A DNA stretch of 64,000 nucleotides, taken from the NCBI GenBank assembly GCA_951812645.1, contig CATOSM010000001.1:351560-415559 (forward strand). The letters are read 5' to 3'. The notes under the pieces are model-generated. The model made no database searches and had not been told where the DNA came from. It saw only the letters and a program-made list of their open reading frames with translations. This DNA is from an uncultured Candidatus Nitrosopumilus sp. GTDB lineage: Archaea > Thermoproteota > Nitrososphaeria > Nitrososphaerales > Nitrosopumilaceae. Made by a program: the position numbers and the translations under genes. This document shows, piece after piece, positions 25,474 to 34,307 of the stretch; the first letter of the stretch is position 1; the number at the start of each line of letters is the position of its first letter.

Positions 25474-26338
25474 ATGATTCACAAAGAAATGTCAGACATT
25501 CAATGGAACACGGTTGCATCACGTCTGCCAAAGCCTGCAAAAACCGGCAGGCCGGGATGCAATGGCAGAAACACAACCAACTGAATATCGTTTGTCCTAA
25601 CAACCGGCTGCAGGTGGGCAGACATGCCGGACAGATACGGCTCAAAATCCACCGCGCATCTGAGATTCTCAGAGCTGCAGCAAAAGGGAATATGGAAAAG
25701 GATTCTGTCAGGACTGATCAAATCCGCACACAGACAGGGAAAAATCAGCCTGCAAAAAATATCGATTGACTCATCGTCAGTTGCCGCCAAAAAAGGGGGG
25801 ACAAAACAGGATATGACGGGTTCAGGAAGATCGTGGGCACAAAGATTCACGCTGCAGCAGACAGGACAGGACTGCCAATCCCAATCAGGGCCAGCCCTGC
25901 AAATGTCCATGACAGTACGAAATTCATTGATGTAGCAATAGATGAGTTAACTGATGTAGTAAAGAATTACTGCAAATGTCCATGACAGTACGAAATTCAT
26001 TGATGTGTTAGAGAACATCTCAGAACCTGCAGGTGATGGTTTGATACGGCAGATCATCTGTGTATGCCGACAGGGGATACGATGCGGCATACATCAGAAA
26101 CTATCTGGGATCCCATGGGATTGACTGTTGCATTCCATACAAAAAGAACTCAAAGAACGTTGCACAAAACAGGAATCAAAAAAATTATGGCAAGACAGGG
26201 TTTGTCGTAGAGCGGTTCTTTGCATGGCTCAAGTGCGGACTTCGCAGGACGGCAGTCAGATACGAAAGGAACTGTGACGACTGTCTCGGGTTTGTGCATC
26301 TGGCATGCATCATGATGTATTGGATGGTTTTAGGATAA
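25474..26338 (+). pseudogene. IS5-type transposase of copy 2, disrupted
   Basis: From ATG 25474 the frame matches copy 1 (EMSDIQWNTVASRLPKPAKT) but meets a TGA after RNTTN, where copy 1 reads RNTIN-GILF. It continues in the same frame (MPDRYGSKSTAHLRFSELQQ, first Asp in KISIDSS) to the AAAAAAGGGG slippage site. The -1 frame then carries DKTGYDGFRKIVGTKIH. A 73-bp insertion breaks this frame, which resumes from 26060 (YADRGYD, VVERFFAWLK). Two lesions make it inactive. Confidence 0.85.
25897..26006 (+). repeat. 37-bp direct repeat flanking a 36-bp unrelated insert, IS copy 2
   Basis: Bases 25897-25933 and 25970-26006 are identical over exactly 37 bp, with mismatches at both outer edges. The 36 bp between them (25934-25969) are absent from copy 1. 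The repeated 37-mer lies immediately upstream, in the transposase, of the 37-mer duplicated in copy 1. Confidence 0.95.
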
Positions 26339-26429
26339 GTTGGGAATATGAGCCATCAGATAGAGGTATGTTTCTGAAAATGCGGCTATATTTCCACCAG
26401 GATTTTTAATGATAACATCCACAGACAGG

Positions 26430-26726
26430 TTATTTGATCTCAACGCCATTCCAAAACGCAACCATGCCTTTAATTTTCATGGCAGCATCATTTGGCTCTG
26501 CATAATACCAAGCACAGTCTTTGTTGGTTTTCCCATTGACTTCCACAGAATAGTAATTTGCCATTCCTTTCCAACCACAAAAAGTAGTTAGCTCTGTTTT
26601 TTTGAAGTATTCTTCTTTGATTGAATCAAAGGGAAAGTAAGGATTTCCCTCCACCTCAACAGTATCATCACTTTCAGCAATTACAACATCATTCCATATA
26701 GCCTGCACGATTACAAAACGATTCAA
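26430..26726 (-). CDS. DUF427 family protein
   Basis: 98 residues with the DUF427 pattern: AIWNDVVIAESDDTVEVEGNPYFP, then FCGWKGMANYYSVEVNGK and CAWYYAEPNDAAMKIKGMVAFW. The family has a beta-tent fold and is widespread, but its activity is not established. It starts 26 bp downstream of purF, on the same strand. Confidence 0.88.
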   Translation of the reverse strand: MNRFVIVQAIWNDVVIAESDDTVEVEGNPYFPFDSIKEEYFKKTELTTFCGWKGMANYYSVEVNGKTNKDCAWYYAEPNDAAMKIKGMVAFWNGVEIK

Positions 26727-26751
26727 ACCCTATTTAATTAAATCTCCAAGT

Positions 26752-28194
26752 CTAGTTTGTGGCCTTTACTTGTTCGCGTTTGGTAAAGTCAGGTTTAATT
26801 CCCAATGAATCATAGTTTCCTGAAGAACATGTAAAGCACATTGAATCCTTAGGGATTCCAACCGCATCAGCTAAATTCTCAGTATCATTATACCCCAAAA
26901 AGTCAACACCGATACTTTGTCTGACCATCTCTGTAATTTCATCGGGAGTCATGGTTTTTCCATTTGTGTATGTTGCAAGTTCTTCTTGAGAAGGAAAATC
27001 AATTCCGGCATAGCAAGGATATCTAATTTGAGGATATGTAATGAGCATGCTGATTTTTTTGGCACCAGCACGACGTAAAGCCTTGATGATTGCTTTGGAA
27101 CTAGTTCCTCTAACCAGACTATCATCAATTACAACAACATGTCTGTCTTTGATGATTTCGCTAATTGGGATAATCCAGCGATTGATATCGACTCGATCGC
27201 TTTGATGTGGTTCAATGAAACTACGCAACGGGCCTTTCTTGCTGTATCTGTCTTTGAGTAATCCCTCATCAAAAGAAACACCAAGTTCTTGGGCATAACC
27301 TAATGCCGCAGGTCTTGCAGAGTCAGGTACTGGAATTACCAAGTCAGCGTCGTTGAGAGGGAATTTTTTTGCCATGAATCTGCCAATGTTTTTTCTAGAG
27401 ATGTAGATGTTTTTTCCTTCCATGTTACTTGATGGATGTGCAAAGTATGTGAATTCAAATGAGCAATGTGCACGAGAATCATCATCAGAGAATTTTTCAG
27501 TCTCCATGCCTTTTTGACTTAGTTTGATTAGTTCCCCTGGAACGACATCTCTTTGAAGCGTTGCACCAACTGCAGTAACTGCAGCTGATTCAGAAGTTAC
27601 AACGTATGTATCATCAGAATCTTTGTGCCCTAAAACCATTGGACGGAATCCCTTAGGATCTCTAGCTGCAAATACAGAGTTATCATCAGAGATGAATGTA
27701 AAACAATAAGAGCCAACCATTTCATTTTTTAGAATGGATAATGCTTTTCCCATTTGACCATTTTCAGAAATTAAAGATACAAGACGCTGTGCTGCAACCA
27801 ATGTATCACTTGCGTTTTGCGGAGTAAAAGAGCATCCTCCAACCAAATTAGATAGTTCTTGAGCATTTGCAATTGTACCGTTGTGTGCAATACAAAGATC
27901 TTTGATTTTGAGCGGTTGTGCATTATCTAGTGTGCTAGTGCCCATTGTAGAGTATCTTACATGTCCAATGACACATGGTGATTCATACTCTTTTGCAAGT
28001 TTCTTAAAATCAGACGAAGAGTGAGATACCAATCCTACCCTCTTAAATGGAGCCTTGTTTGGAACTGCAAATCCCCAGGCCTCCTGGCCTCTATGCTGTA
28101 AGGCCCGCAAGGCATCAAAAACCATAGGAATTACATTCTTTCCAGATAAGCTGTAAATTCCAACAACACCGCAATTTTCTTTTACTTTGGGCAA
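26752..28194 (-). CDS. purF: Amidophosphoribosyltransferase
   Basis: 480 residues. After a seven-residue propeptide, Cys8 (ENCGVVGIYS) is the N-terminal nucleophile of the glutaminase. HRGQEAWGF follows at 34-42. The PRPP-binding motif VVVIDDSLVRGTSS is at about 353-366. Cys244, Cys394, Cys453 and Cys456 match the four [4Fe-4S] ligands of Bacillus-type PurF. The enzyme makes phosphoribosylamine, the first committed step of purine synthesis. Confidence 0.97.
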   Translation of the reverse strand: MPKVKENCGVVGIYSLSGKNVIPMVFDALRALQHRGQEAWGFAVPNKAPFKRVGLVSHSSSDFKKLAKEYESPCVIGHVRYSTMGTSTLDNAQPLKIKDLCIAHNGTIANAQELSNLVGGCSFTPQNASDTLVAAQRLVSLISENGQMGKALSILKNEMVGSYCFTFISDDNSVFAARDPKGFRPMVLGHKDSDDTYVVTSESAAVTAVGATLQRDVVPGELIKLSQKGMETEKFSDDDSRAHCSFEFTYFAHPSSNMEGKNIYISRKNIGRFMAKKFPLNDADLVIPVPDSARPAALGYAQELGVSFDEGLLKDRYSKKGPLRSFIEPHQSDRVDINRWIIPISEIIKDRHVVVIDDSLVRGTSSKAIIKALRRAGAKKISMLITYPQIRYPCYAGIDFPSQEELATYTNGKTMTPDEITEMVRQSIGVDFLGYNDTENLADAVGIPKDSMCFTCSSGNYDSLGIKPDFTKREQVKATN

Positions 28195-28337
28195 TTACAC
28201 CAGCACCCCAAATACAAAGGATGAGTTAGAAAGAGTGTAAAACTAAATTGAGTAATCAAATAACGACTGCATCCCCTGATCGATCATAATATTTTGAATA
28301 ATAAAAATGCTAATCACTTTTTGCGATCAAAATGGAT

Positions 28338-30518
28338 TTAGGAATTTGGTTTTTTACCACGTAACACCAAATCAGGAAGAGAGTTTAACCAAATTTCTCG
28401 GGTTTTGTCTACATCAAGTTCTGCAATGGGTTTTGAGTTTGATGTAAACTGGATTTTTTGGTTACAAAACCGACCGATTTGTTTGAATGATATGTTATTC
28501 TTTTTGAGAATCTCTTCTATCTTTGAGAGATTGTTTTTCTCAAATGCCAGCAAATAGCGAGAATGACTTTCAGAAAATAAAACCCTGTCAACATCTAGTT
28601 TCTCACCAGGAACTTCATCCAGAGACACATCACAGCCAATTTGACTAGTCATGCACATCTCAGAAATTGCAATTGCCAAACCGCCCTTTGAGCAATCATG
28701 CACAGATTTGACAAGATTGTTGTTGATCATTTCCAAAACAGAAGTCATGTTTTTCTTTGAATCAAGGAAATTAACTGCAGGGCATTTACCGCCAATGAGT
28801 TTGTGAACATATTCAAAGTATTCAGAGCCACCCATCTCGTTTTTAGTATCACCGACAACCATCAAACAATCATTTTCAGAAACAGTTTGTGGAATTGATG
28901 GTTTTTGATCAGCCAATCCGATTACTCCAATCACAGGAGTTGGTTTGATTGGGCCTGCAGGAGTCTCATTGTATAGACTGACTTTGCCGCCAACACATGG
29001 AATTTCAAGGTATTTGGCAAAATCAGTCAAACCTTTCAGGGTTTCTAAAAATGTCCAAAAGATTTCAGGGTCTTTTGGGTTTCCAAATTGAAGATGATCA
29101 AGCATTCCAATTGGTCTTGCTCCAGTACAAACAACATTTCTACATGCCTCCTCAAAACATCCAATTGCGCCTTCTCTGGGATTAATGTAACAGTGTTTTG
29201 GGTTTCCATCAATTTTAGCAGAAAGATATTTTCCATTATCTAATCTTAACAGAGATGCATCAGCACCAGGCTTTACAACAGTACGGATTCCAACCTCATG
29301 ATCATATTGACCATAAACCCAAATCTTACTTGCAATGTTTGGGGATGCAATTAGTTTCATCAAAACATCTGAATGATTATCAATTGGCGCAAATTCTTTT
29401 TCGTTTTCTATAGTTTGCAGATAAGATGGTTCTTTTGAAGGCAAGTCAAGTAGAGTAGCATTTGCTACAATGTCTGCAGGTAGATTGGCAACTGTATTTT
29501 CATTTTGTTTAATGTGAACATGATTATCAAATTTGACATGTCCAATTACAGAGCAGCCAATACAGAATTTCTCGCAGATTTCATTTAATTTTTGTAATTT
29601 TTCCTGACTAGTAACAATCAACATCCTTTCTTGAGATTCAGATACCATAATCTCATCTGGATGCATGTTAGATTCACGAGTGTGGACTTTATCAACATCC
29701 ATCTCAATTCCAATTTCCAATGCATCGGCAGTTTCAGAAATTGCGCAAGACAGGCCGCCGCCGCCAAGATCTTTCATGGCATGAATCAGACCCTCATTTC
29801 GAGCCGCCAAAACAGCCTCGATAATTAATTTCTCAATAAAGGGGTCAGGAATTTGAACAGCAGAACGGTCTTCAGATTCCAAAGAATCGGATGCGAACTG
29901 AGAGCCGCCAATTCCGTCTCTGCCAGTAGAACCGCCCATCAATACAACGACATCGTCCTTCTTTGCATGATTTTTGATCAGGTTTTCTTTTTTACCAAAA
30001 CCCAGTGCAGCAACATCCACTAGTGCATAATTTTCATAACAGTCATCAAACTCAACTTCACCACCAACGGTTGGAATGCCAAGACAGTTTCCATAATCAG
30101 AAATGCCAGTGACAGCATTTTTGAAAAGCCATCTAGATTGCAAATCTTTTTCAATATTCCCAAATCGTAATCCATCAAAAATTGCAATAGGCCTAGTTCC
30201 TGCAGATAAAATATCTCGAATTACACCGCCGACTCCAGTTGCGGCACCACCGTATGGTTCCACAGCAGAAGGATGGTTATGACTTTCAATGTGGGCTGTA
30301 ACCACATATCCGTCTCCAACATCTAAAACTCCAGAATCATATCCTTTCTCGTCAATTACCAAAGGCCCATCCATTGGCAACATTTTGAGATGTCTTTTTG
30401 ACGATTTGTAAGAGCAATGTTCAGACCATTCAGCAGCTACAATCTGTAACTCGGTTGGTGTAGGGTCTCGTCCAAGTTTGGATTTGAGTTCATCTAGTTC
30501 TTGTTCTTCAAGACTCAA
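28338..30518 (-). CDS. purL: FGAM synthase, large (ATP-binding) subunit
   Basis: 726 residues, the small-type PurL that works with separate PurQ and PurS. Recognisable parts are AAEWSEHCSYKSSKRHLK near the N-terminus, HIESHNHPSAVEPYGGAATG, GGSTGRDGIGGSQFASDS and DCSKGGLAIAISEM near the C-terminus. It converts FGAR to FGAM with ATP and ammonia. It overlaps purQ by four bases. Confidence 0.97.
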   Translation of the reverse strand: MSLEEQELDELKSKLGRDPTPTELQIVAAEWSEHCSYKSSKRHLKMLPMDGPLVIDEKGYDSGVLDVGDGYVVTAHIESHNHPSAVEPYGGAATGVGGVIRDILSAGTRPIAIFDGLRFGNIEKDLQSRWLFKNAVTGISDYGNCLGIPTVGGEVEFDDCYENYALVDVAALGFGKKENLIKNHAKKDDVVVLMGGSTGRDGIGGSQFASDSLESEDRSAVQIPDPFIEKLIIEAVLAARNEGLIHAMKDLGGGGLSCAISETADALEIGIEMDVDKVHTRESNMHPDEIMVSESQERMLIVTSQEKLQKLNEICEKFCIGCSVIGHVKFDNHVHIKQNENTVANLPADIVANATLLDLPSKEPSYLQTIENEKEFAPIDNHSDVLMKLIASPNIASKIWVYGQYDHEVGIRTVVKPGADASLLRLDNGKYLSAKIDGNPKHCYINPREGAIGCFEEACRNVVCTGARPIGMLDHLQFGNPKDPEIFWTFLETLKGLTDFAKYLEIPCVGGKVSLYNETPAGPIKPTPVIGVIGLADQKPSIPQTVSENDCLMVVGDTKNEMGGSEYFEYVHKLIGGKCPAVNFLDSKKNMTSVLEMINNNLVKSVHDCSKGGLAIAISEMCMTSQIGCDVSLDEVPGEKLDVDRVLFSESHSRYLLAFEKNNLSKIEEILKKNNISFKQIGRFCNQKIQFTSNSKPIAELDVDKTREIWLNSLPDLVLRGKKPNS

Positions 30519-31195
30519 TTTTCAATACCCGTTTTACTTAACAGTGATTCAAAGATTAGGGAAGAGGGTTTGTTATCAGCTGGATTGATGTCTGATTCAA
30601 CAGCACGTTCTGGATGAGGCATCATTCCCACAATATTTCCATCCTCATTGCATACGCCTGCAATTTGGTTTGAGGAGCCATTTACAACTTGGCCATATCT
30701 AAATACAATCTGATTTTTCTTTTTTAGCCCATTCATAGCATCGTCATCAACATAGTATCTGCCCTCACCATTGGCTATCGGGATGGGAATCTCTTGCTGT
30801 AGTTTGAATTTATTGGTAAATGGAGTCTGATTATTTTCAACGACCAAATTAGTCCATTCACACATAAAATTAAGGGATTCATTTTTGAGCAACACGCCGG
30901 GCAACAGTCCAGACTCTACAAGAATTTGAAATCCATTGCATACACCCAAGACAGGGATTCCTTTCTCAGACATTTTCTGAACATCCGAAATGACAGGACT
31001 GTGTGCAGCAATTGCACCTGCTCTTAATCTATCACCATAAGTAAAGCCGCCAGGAAGAATTATCGCATCAATATTTTCAGGCAATCCTTTCTCATGCCAA
31101 TAGTATTGTGCGTCAAGATGAAATACATCTTTGAGTACATGATACATGTCCCGATCACAGTTACTTCCAGGAAAAACTACAACTCCAACTTTCAC
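30515..31195 (-). CDS. purQ: FGAM synthase, glutaminase subunit
   Basis: 226 residues of class-I glutamine amidotransferase type. The nucleophile is Cys86 (VLGVCNGFQIL), and the His and Glu of the triad are in MMPHPERAVE near the C-terminus. It feeds ammonia to PurL. The stop codon overlaps the purL start, so the two are translationally coupled. Confidence 0.97.
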   Translation of the reverse strand: MKVGVVVFPGSNCDRDMYHVLKDVFHLDAQYYWHEKGLPENIDAIILPGGFTYGDRLRAGAIAAHSPVISDVQKMSEKGIPVLGVCNGFQILVESGLLPGVLLKNESLNFMCEWTNLVVENNQTPFTNKFKLQQEIPIPIANGEGRYYVDDDAMNGLKKKNQIVFRYGQVVNGSSNQIAGVCNEDGNIVGMMPHPERAVESDINPADNKPSSLIFESLLSKTGIEN

Positions 31196-31273
31196 AACTG
31201 TATAATCAATCAGAGATATTTAATTTGAATCTAGCTAAAGAAATTCTTATGTAAAAAAAAGACCTTGATCGCC

Positions 31274-31624
31274 ATGACTCAAGTCAGTGGCATTATGCAA
31301 AAAAATGTCATTGCGATAAATCATGACAAAAATGCACTTGATGCATCAGTCATTCTAAAAGAAAAAGAGATCAGTTTTCTTGTAATAATCAAAGACAAAA
31401 AACCAATTAGTCTAGTCTCAGAAAGAGACATTGCTAGAAAAATTGCAGATGATGACCTGCAAGAATCATCTCTTCAATTAGAGAAGATAATGTCTGAAAA
31501 TTTCAAATGGGTGGAACCAACCACAGAAATTGAATTTGCAGTACAAAAAATGCTAAACAACAACATCAAACGGCTAATTGTGCTTGATGAAAAACTGGTG
31601 GGAGCAATTACTCAGACCGATTAG
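31274..31624 (+). CDS. CBS-domain protein, C-terminus probably cut by a nonsense codon
   Basis: 116 residues from ATG 31274 (MTQVSGIMQKNVIAINHD). Two CBS motifs are present: DASVILKEKEISFLVIIKDK with LVSERDIARKI, and VQKMLNNNIKRLIVLDEK with GAITQTD. CBS pairs bind adenine nucleotides and regulate enzymes or transporters. The frame stops at TAG right after QTD, but the next 22 codons (AEVLRSKLLINATMKNIED) look like the normal end of such proteins. It lies divergent from purQ and convergent with purS. Confidence 0.78.
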   Translation: MTQVSGIMQKNVIAINHDKNALDASVILKEKEISFLVIIKDKKPISLVSERDIARKIADDDLQESSLQLEKIMSENFKWVEPTTEIEFAVQKMLNNNIKRLIVLDEKLVGAITQTD

Positions 31625-31689
31625 GCTGAAGTTCTAAGAAGTAAATTGCTCATCAATGCCACAATGAAAAACATTGAAGACGATAAAGA

Positions 31690-31950
31690 CTAGTTTTCAA
31701 AGGCATCAATTGTCACTTTGCTTACCATCGGATTGTAAATTCTCAAATCATCGCAAATTTCTTGTACTTTAGACTTTGCAGTGTACTTGTCTGCCTCATC
31801 AATGATAAATTTTAGCATCTTTGCAGTTTTGATTTTTGAAACTGTTTTGCAGGTTCCCTTTAGAACCAAATCGTTTAGAATTGTCTCGCCTTCAGGATCA
31901 CTAATGCCCGGCTTGTTTTCAATGGTCACATGGACATTAAAGATTGCCAT
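31690..31950 (-). CDS. purS: FGAM synthase subunit PurS
   Basis: 86 residues from ATG 31950 (MAIFNVHVTIENKPGISDPEG), the usual PurS size; the upstream ATG adds four residues. The GETILNDLVLKG and VQEICDDLRIYNPMV segments are typical. PurS bridges PurL and PurQ and is needed for ammonia transfer. It is split from purQL by the oppositely oriented CBS gene. Confidence 0.92.
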   Translation of the reverse strand: MAIFNVHVTIENKPGISDPEGETILNDLVLKGTCKTVSKIKTAKMLKFIIDEADKYTAKSKVQEICDDLRIYNPMVSKVTIDAFEN

Positions 31951-32084
31951 AGGTAATTTCAAAAACGAAAACGAGGTTAATCTATCTTCCGAATAATTTT
32001 GTGCTTTTATAGTTATTTTGAGATGACAGTTAGGTTTCCGGTTCTGAGGATTTGTGTTGTTTGGACATCTTCAGTCCATTCCGG

Positions 32085-32312
32085 TTACTTGGATTTCACA
32101 TTCTCTTTTACATGTTCAGCATATTTTCGATAAAGTCCAGACGTGTGATTGGGATTTTCTATGATCAGAGATTTGTTTTTTAGATCTTCTTTTGATAGAT
32201 GCGTGCCTTTTTCAAAAATTCCCCCATCATCAAGTGTTATGCAAATGCCTTGATCTATCGGATATGGTGGATTCTTTGAATCATGCATGCTGAAACTATA
32301 CAAATTCCACAT
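32085..32312 (-). CDS. Hypothetical protein
   Basis: 75 residues, or 67 from the internal ATG (MHDSKNPPYPIDQGICITLD). It has the pattern DDGGIFEKGTHLSKEDLKNK and a basic end. No family recognised, no membrane segment. Confidence 0.5.
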   Translation of the reverse strand: MWNLYSFSMHDSKNPPYPIDQGICITLDDGGIFEKGTHLSKEDLKNKSLIIENPNHTSGLYRKYAEHVKENVKSK

Positions 32313-32381
32313 ATGAAGGCGTAAAATTAGCCAGTCATGTAGAGATGGAATTTATACCAGAATAGTTCAGCATAATTTGTA

Positions 32382-32849
32382 ATGGCAAAAGGCAGGATGA
32401 GATACTGGAAACTTACAGCCGAAGAATTGGGCGGATACTCTTATGATGAAAGTAGACTGCTTAATTGGGAAATCAAATGTGTGAGAGAACCGGAAGATGA
32501 GGCTCATTTTATCGGAGTTTTCATGTATAGAAATGGAACAGCGTATGATTATGAGTCGGTTAAGGGAATTAGTTATTTTCATAACAACATAGCCAGAAAA
32601 GAACTTCCAGAGATTACCAAATTTTTGCAAGGAAAATACAACGGTAAAGAGATGGAAAAAGGAGACAGATTCATTCTCAAGGGTTCAGATGAAATCTATT
32701 CTGCTAAAGACATTTCAGATTTGGCAAAAGAGGTGGAATCTAAATTTAACACCAAAGCCATCATATCACTAGAATTTGAAAAATACACTGTGGAAGAACT
32801 AAAAGAGGCAGGAATGCCTGAAGCGAAATTATTGCCAATTCCCACATAA
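32382..32849 (+). CDS. Hypothetical protein upstream of tatC
   Basis: 155 residues, soluble and charged, starting MAKGRMRYWKLTAEELGGYS. No catalytic motif. The C-terminus ends in a VEELKEAGMPEAKLLPIPT segment. It lies 29 bp before tatC on the same strand, which suggests joint transcription but not a common function. Confidence 0.65.
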   Translation: MAKGRMRYWKLTAEELGGYSYDESRLLNWEIKCVREPEDEAHFIGVFMYRNGTAYDYESVKGISYFHNNIARKELPEITKFLQGKYNGKEMEKGDRFILKGSDEIYSAKDISDLAKEVESKFNTKAIISLEFEKYTVEELKEAGMPEAKLLPIPT

Positions 32850-32878
32850 TTGATATAGTTTGGAATCAAAGTGATCAA

Positions 32879-33670
32879 ATGTCCGAATTGGAAGGCATTA
32901 ACGAACATCTTCAAGAATTACGAAAACGTCTAGTTAGAATTGTTTTGGTGATTGGAGGGGTCGGTGGATTTTTGTTAATGTTTCATTTAGAGCCATTTCA
33001 GATTAGTCAGGTTACGTTATACCATCCAATACCAGAACCAACTCACAACATTGCAGCTCAGATTACAAATCATATGAGAATAAATCTAGTTCCAGAAGGA
33101 GTGCAATTAATTCAAACAGCGCCAGGAGAAGCTTTCTTTGCTCAAATGTATGTCGCAGTTCTAGTCGGAATGGCAGCAAGTATGCCAGTGATAATTAAAG
33201 AACTGGTAGGATTCATCAAGCCGGCATTAAAAGAGAATGAAATCAATGTTAGCAGAACCATTTCATTGCCAGCGCTAGGATTATTCGTTGCAGGTTGTGT
33301 GTTTTCGTATAATTTTGTCATACCATACATGCTAGAATTTTTGTACAGATATGGAGAAGGTGCAGGACTGGTTACGTTTCTAAACGTGATGGAGTTTGTG
33401 ACATTTGTATTACAGTTTTTACTAGCATTTGGTTTTTCATTTCAGCTTCCTTTGGTAATGTATGCAATATCTGCATCGGGCATGGTAGATGCAGACTTTT
33501 GGAGAAAAAATATCAGGTATGCAACAGTGATCATTGTAATTTTTGGCGCAATAATCACACCAGACGGAACAGGCATAACAATGCTGTTTGTTGCAGGTCC
33601 AATGATCGGATTGTATGCGGCAGGCATGGCACTCATTGAGCGTAAAGCAAAAAAGGAGTCGAACACTTAA
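32879..33670 (+). CDS. tatC: Sec-independent translocase TatC
   Basis: 263 residues with six predicted membrane helices. The N-terminal cytoplasmic motif (INEHLQELRKRLVRI) carries the conserved Glu-Leu-Arg that binds the twin-arginine signal. A long extracellular loop follows the first helix. TatC with TatA exports folded, often metal-containing proteins, relevant for the copper proteins of this lineage. tatA follows after 26 bp. Confidence 0.95.
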   Translation: MSELEGINEHLQELRKRLVRIVLVIGGVGGFLLMFHLEPFQISQVTLYHPIPEPTHNIAAQITNHMRINLVPEGVQLIQTAPGEAFFAQMYVAVLVGMAASMPVIIKELVGFIKPALKENEINVSRTISLPALGLFVAGCVFSYNFVIPYMLEFLYRYGEGAGLVTFLNVMEFVTFVLQFLLAFGFSFQLPLVMYAISASGMVDADFWRKNIRYATVIIVIFGAIITPDGTGITMLFVAGPMIGLYAAGMALIERKAKKESNT

Positions 33671-33696
33671 ATCTGAAATCAACGATGTTGTGAAAC

Positions 33697-33870
33697 ATGC
33701 TAGGAAGTACAGAAATCATCGTGTTGGTAGTAGTGATCGGCGTATTGATTTTTGGTGCAAAAAAGATTCCAGAGTTGGCAAAGACATTTGGTAAAGCCAA
33801 GGGAGAATTTGAGAAAGGAAAGATAGAGGCAGACAAGGAACTCAAAGACTTCAAAGAAGAATCAAAATAG
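33697..33870 (+). CDS. tatA: Sec-independent translocase TatA
   Basis: 57 residues. One short N-terminal membrane helix (EIIVLVVVIGVLIFG) is followed by the hinge and amphipathic helix KKIPELAKTFGKAKGEF and a charged tail. This is the standard TatA layout. Its position just after tatC supports the call. Confidence 0.93.
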   Translation: MLGSTEIIVLVVVIGVLIFGAKKIPELAKTFGKAKGEFEKGKIEADKELKDFKEESK

Positions 33871-33871
33871 G

Positions 33872-34300
33872 CTAGTTTTCTGCAATTTTTACAAAATCAT
33901 CTAATACATCACCATAATCTGCTTTGAAATCACTTTTTCCAAACATGCTAGAAATTTTCATCTTACCCTTGAATTTCAAAGAGACGTCAATTAGAACCTT
34001 GGTTTTGTTTTCCAAATCGATGAATTCTTGTTTGATATGACTTCCTTTAGCATCGCCGCCAATTACAAAGACCTCATGCAGTAAAGGCTTTTTTGAAACA
34101 TGTTTTGCCATGATGACAAATTCCCTATCTCCAAGAAGCAAATGCTCTTCAACAACTGCTACACTGTCACGGACAGACCTGATTCGAATGGATGGGAAAT
34201 GCCGAGGGACCAGTTTTTGATAGTTTTCAAAATTTGAAAATACTTCAAAAACATCATCTCTGTTTGCGTCAACTATTTTTTCAAAAGCAAACTCAGGCAA
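33872..34300 (-). CDS. SRPBCC (START/polyketide-cyclase-like) ligand-binding protein
   Basis: 142 residues. The helix-grip fold shows in an N-terminal strand plus helix (VDANRDDVFEVFSNFENYQKLVP), the beta-sheet middle (AVVEEHLLLGDREFVIMAKH) and a long C-terminal helix (KADYGDVLDDFVKIAEN). Such proteins bind hydrophobic ligands or quinones. It is seven bases from ubiX in the same direction, so a prenyl or quinone link is possible but inferred. Confidence 0.75.
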   Translation of the reverse strand: MPEFAFEKIVDANRDDVFEVFSNFENYQKLVPRHFPSIRIRSVRDSVAVVEEHLLLGDREFVIMAKHVSKKPLLHEVFVIGGDAKGSHIKQEFIDLENKTKVLIDVSLKFKGKMKISSMFGKSDFKADYGDVLDDFVKIAEN

Positions 34301-34307
34301 TGGTAGT

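Larger units (their letters stand above)
25395..26341 (+). mobile_element. IS5-family insertion sequence, copy 2
   Basis: About 947 bp. It starts AACTCATCCTAAAACC and ends GGTTTTAGGATAAGTT, the same terminal inverted repeats as copy 1, in the opposite orientation within the window. It truncates the RTX-type gene. No clear target-site duplication. Confidence 0.88.
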
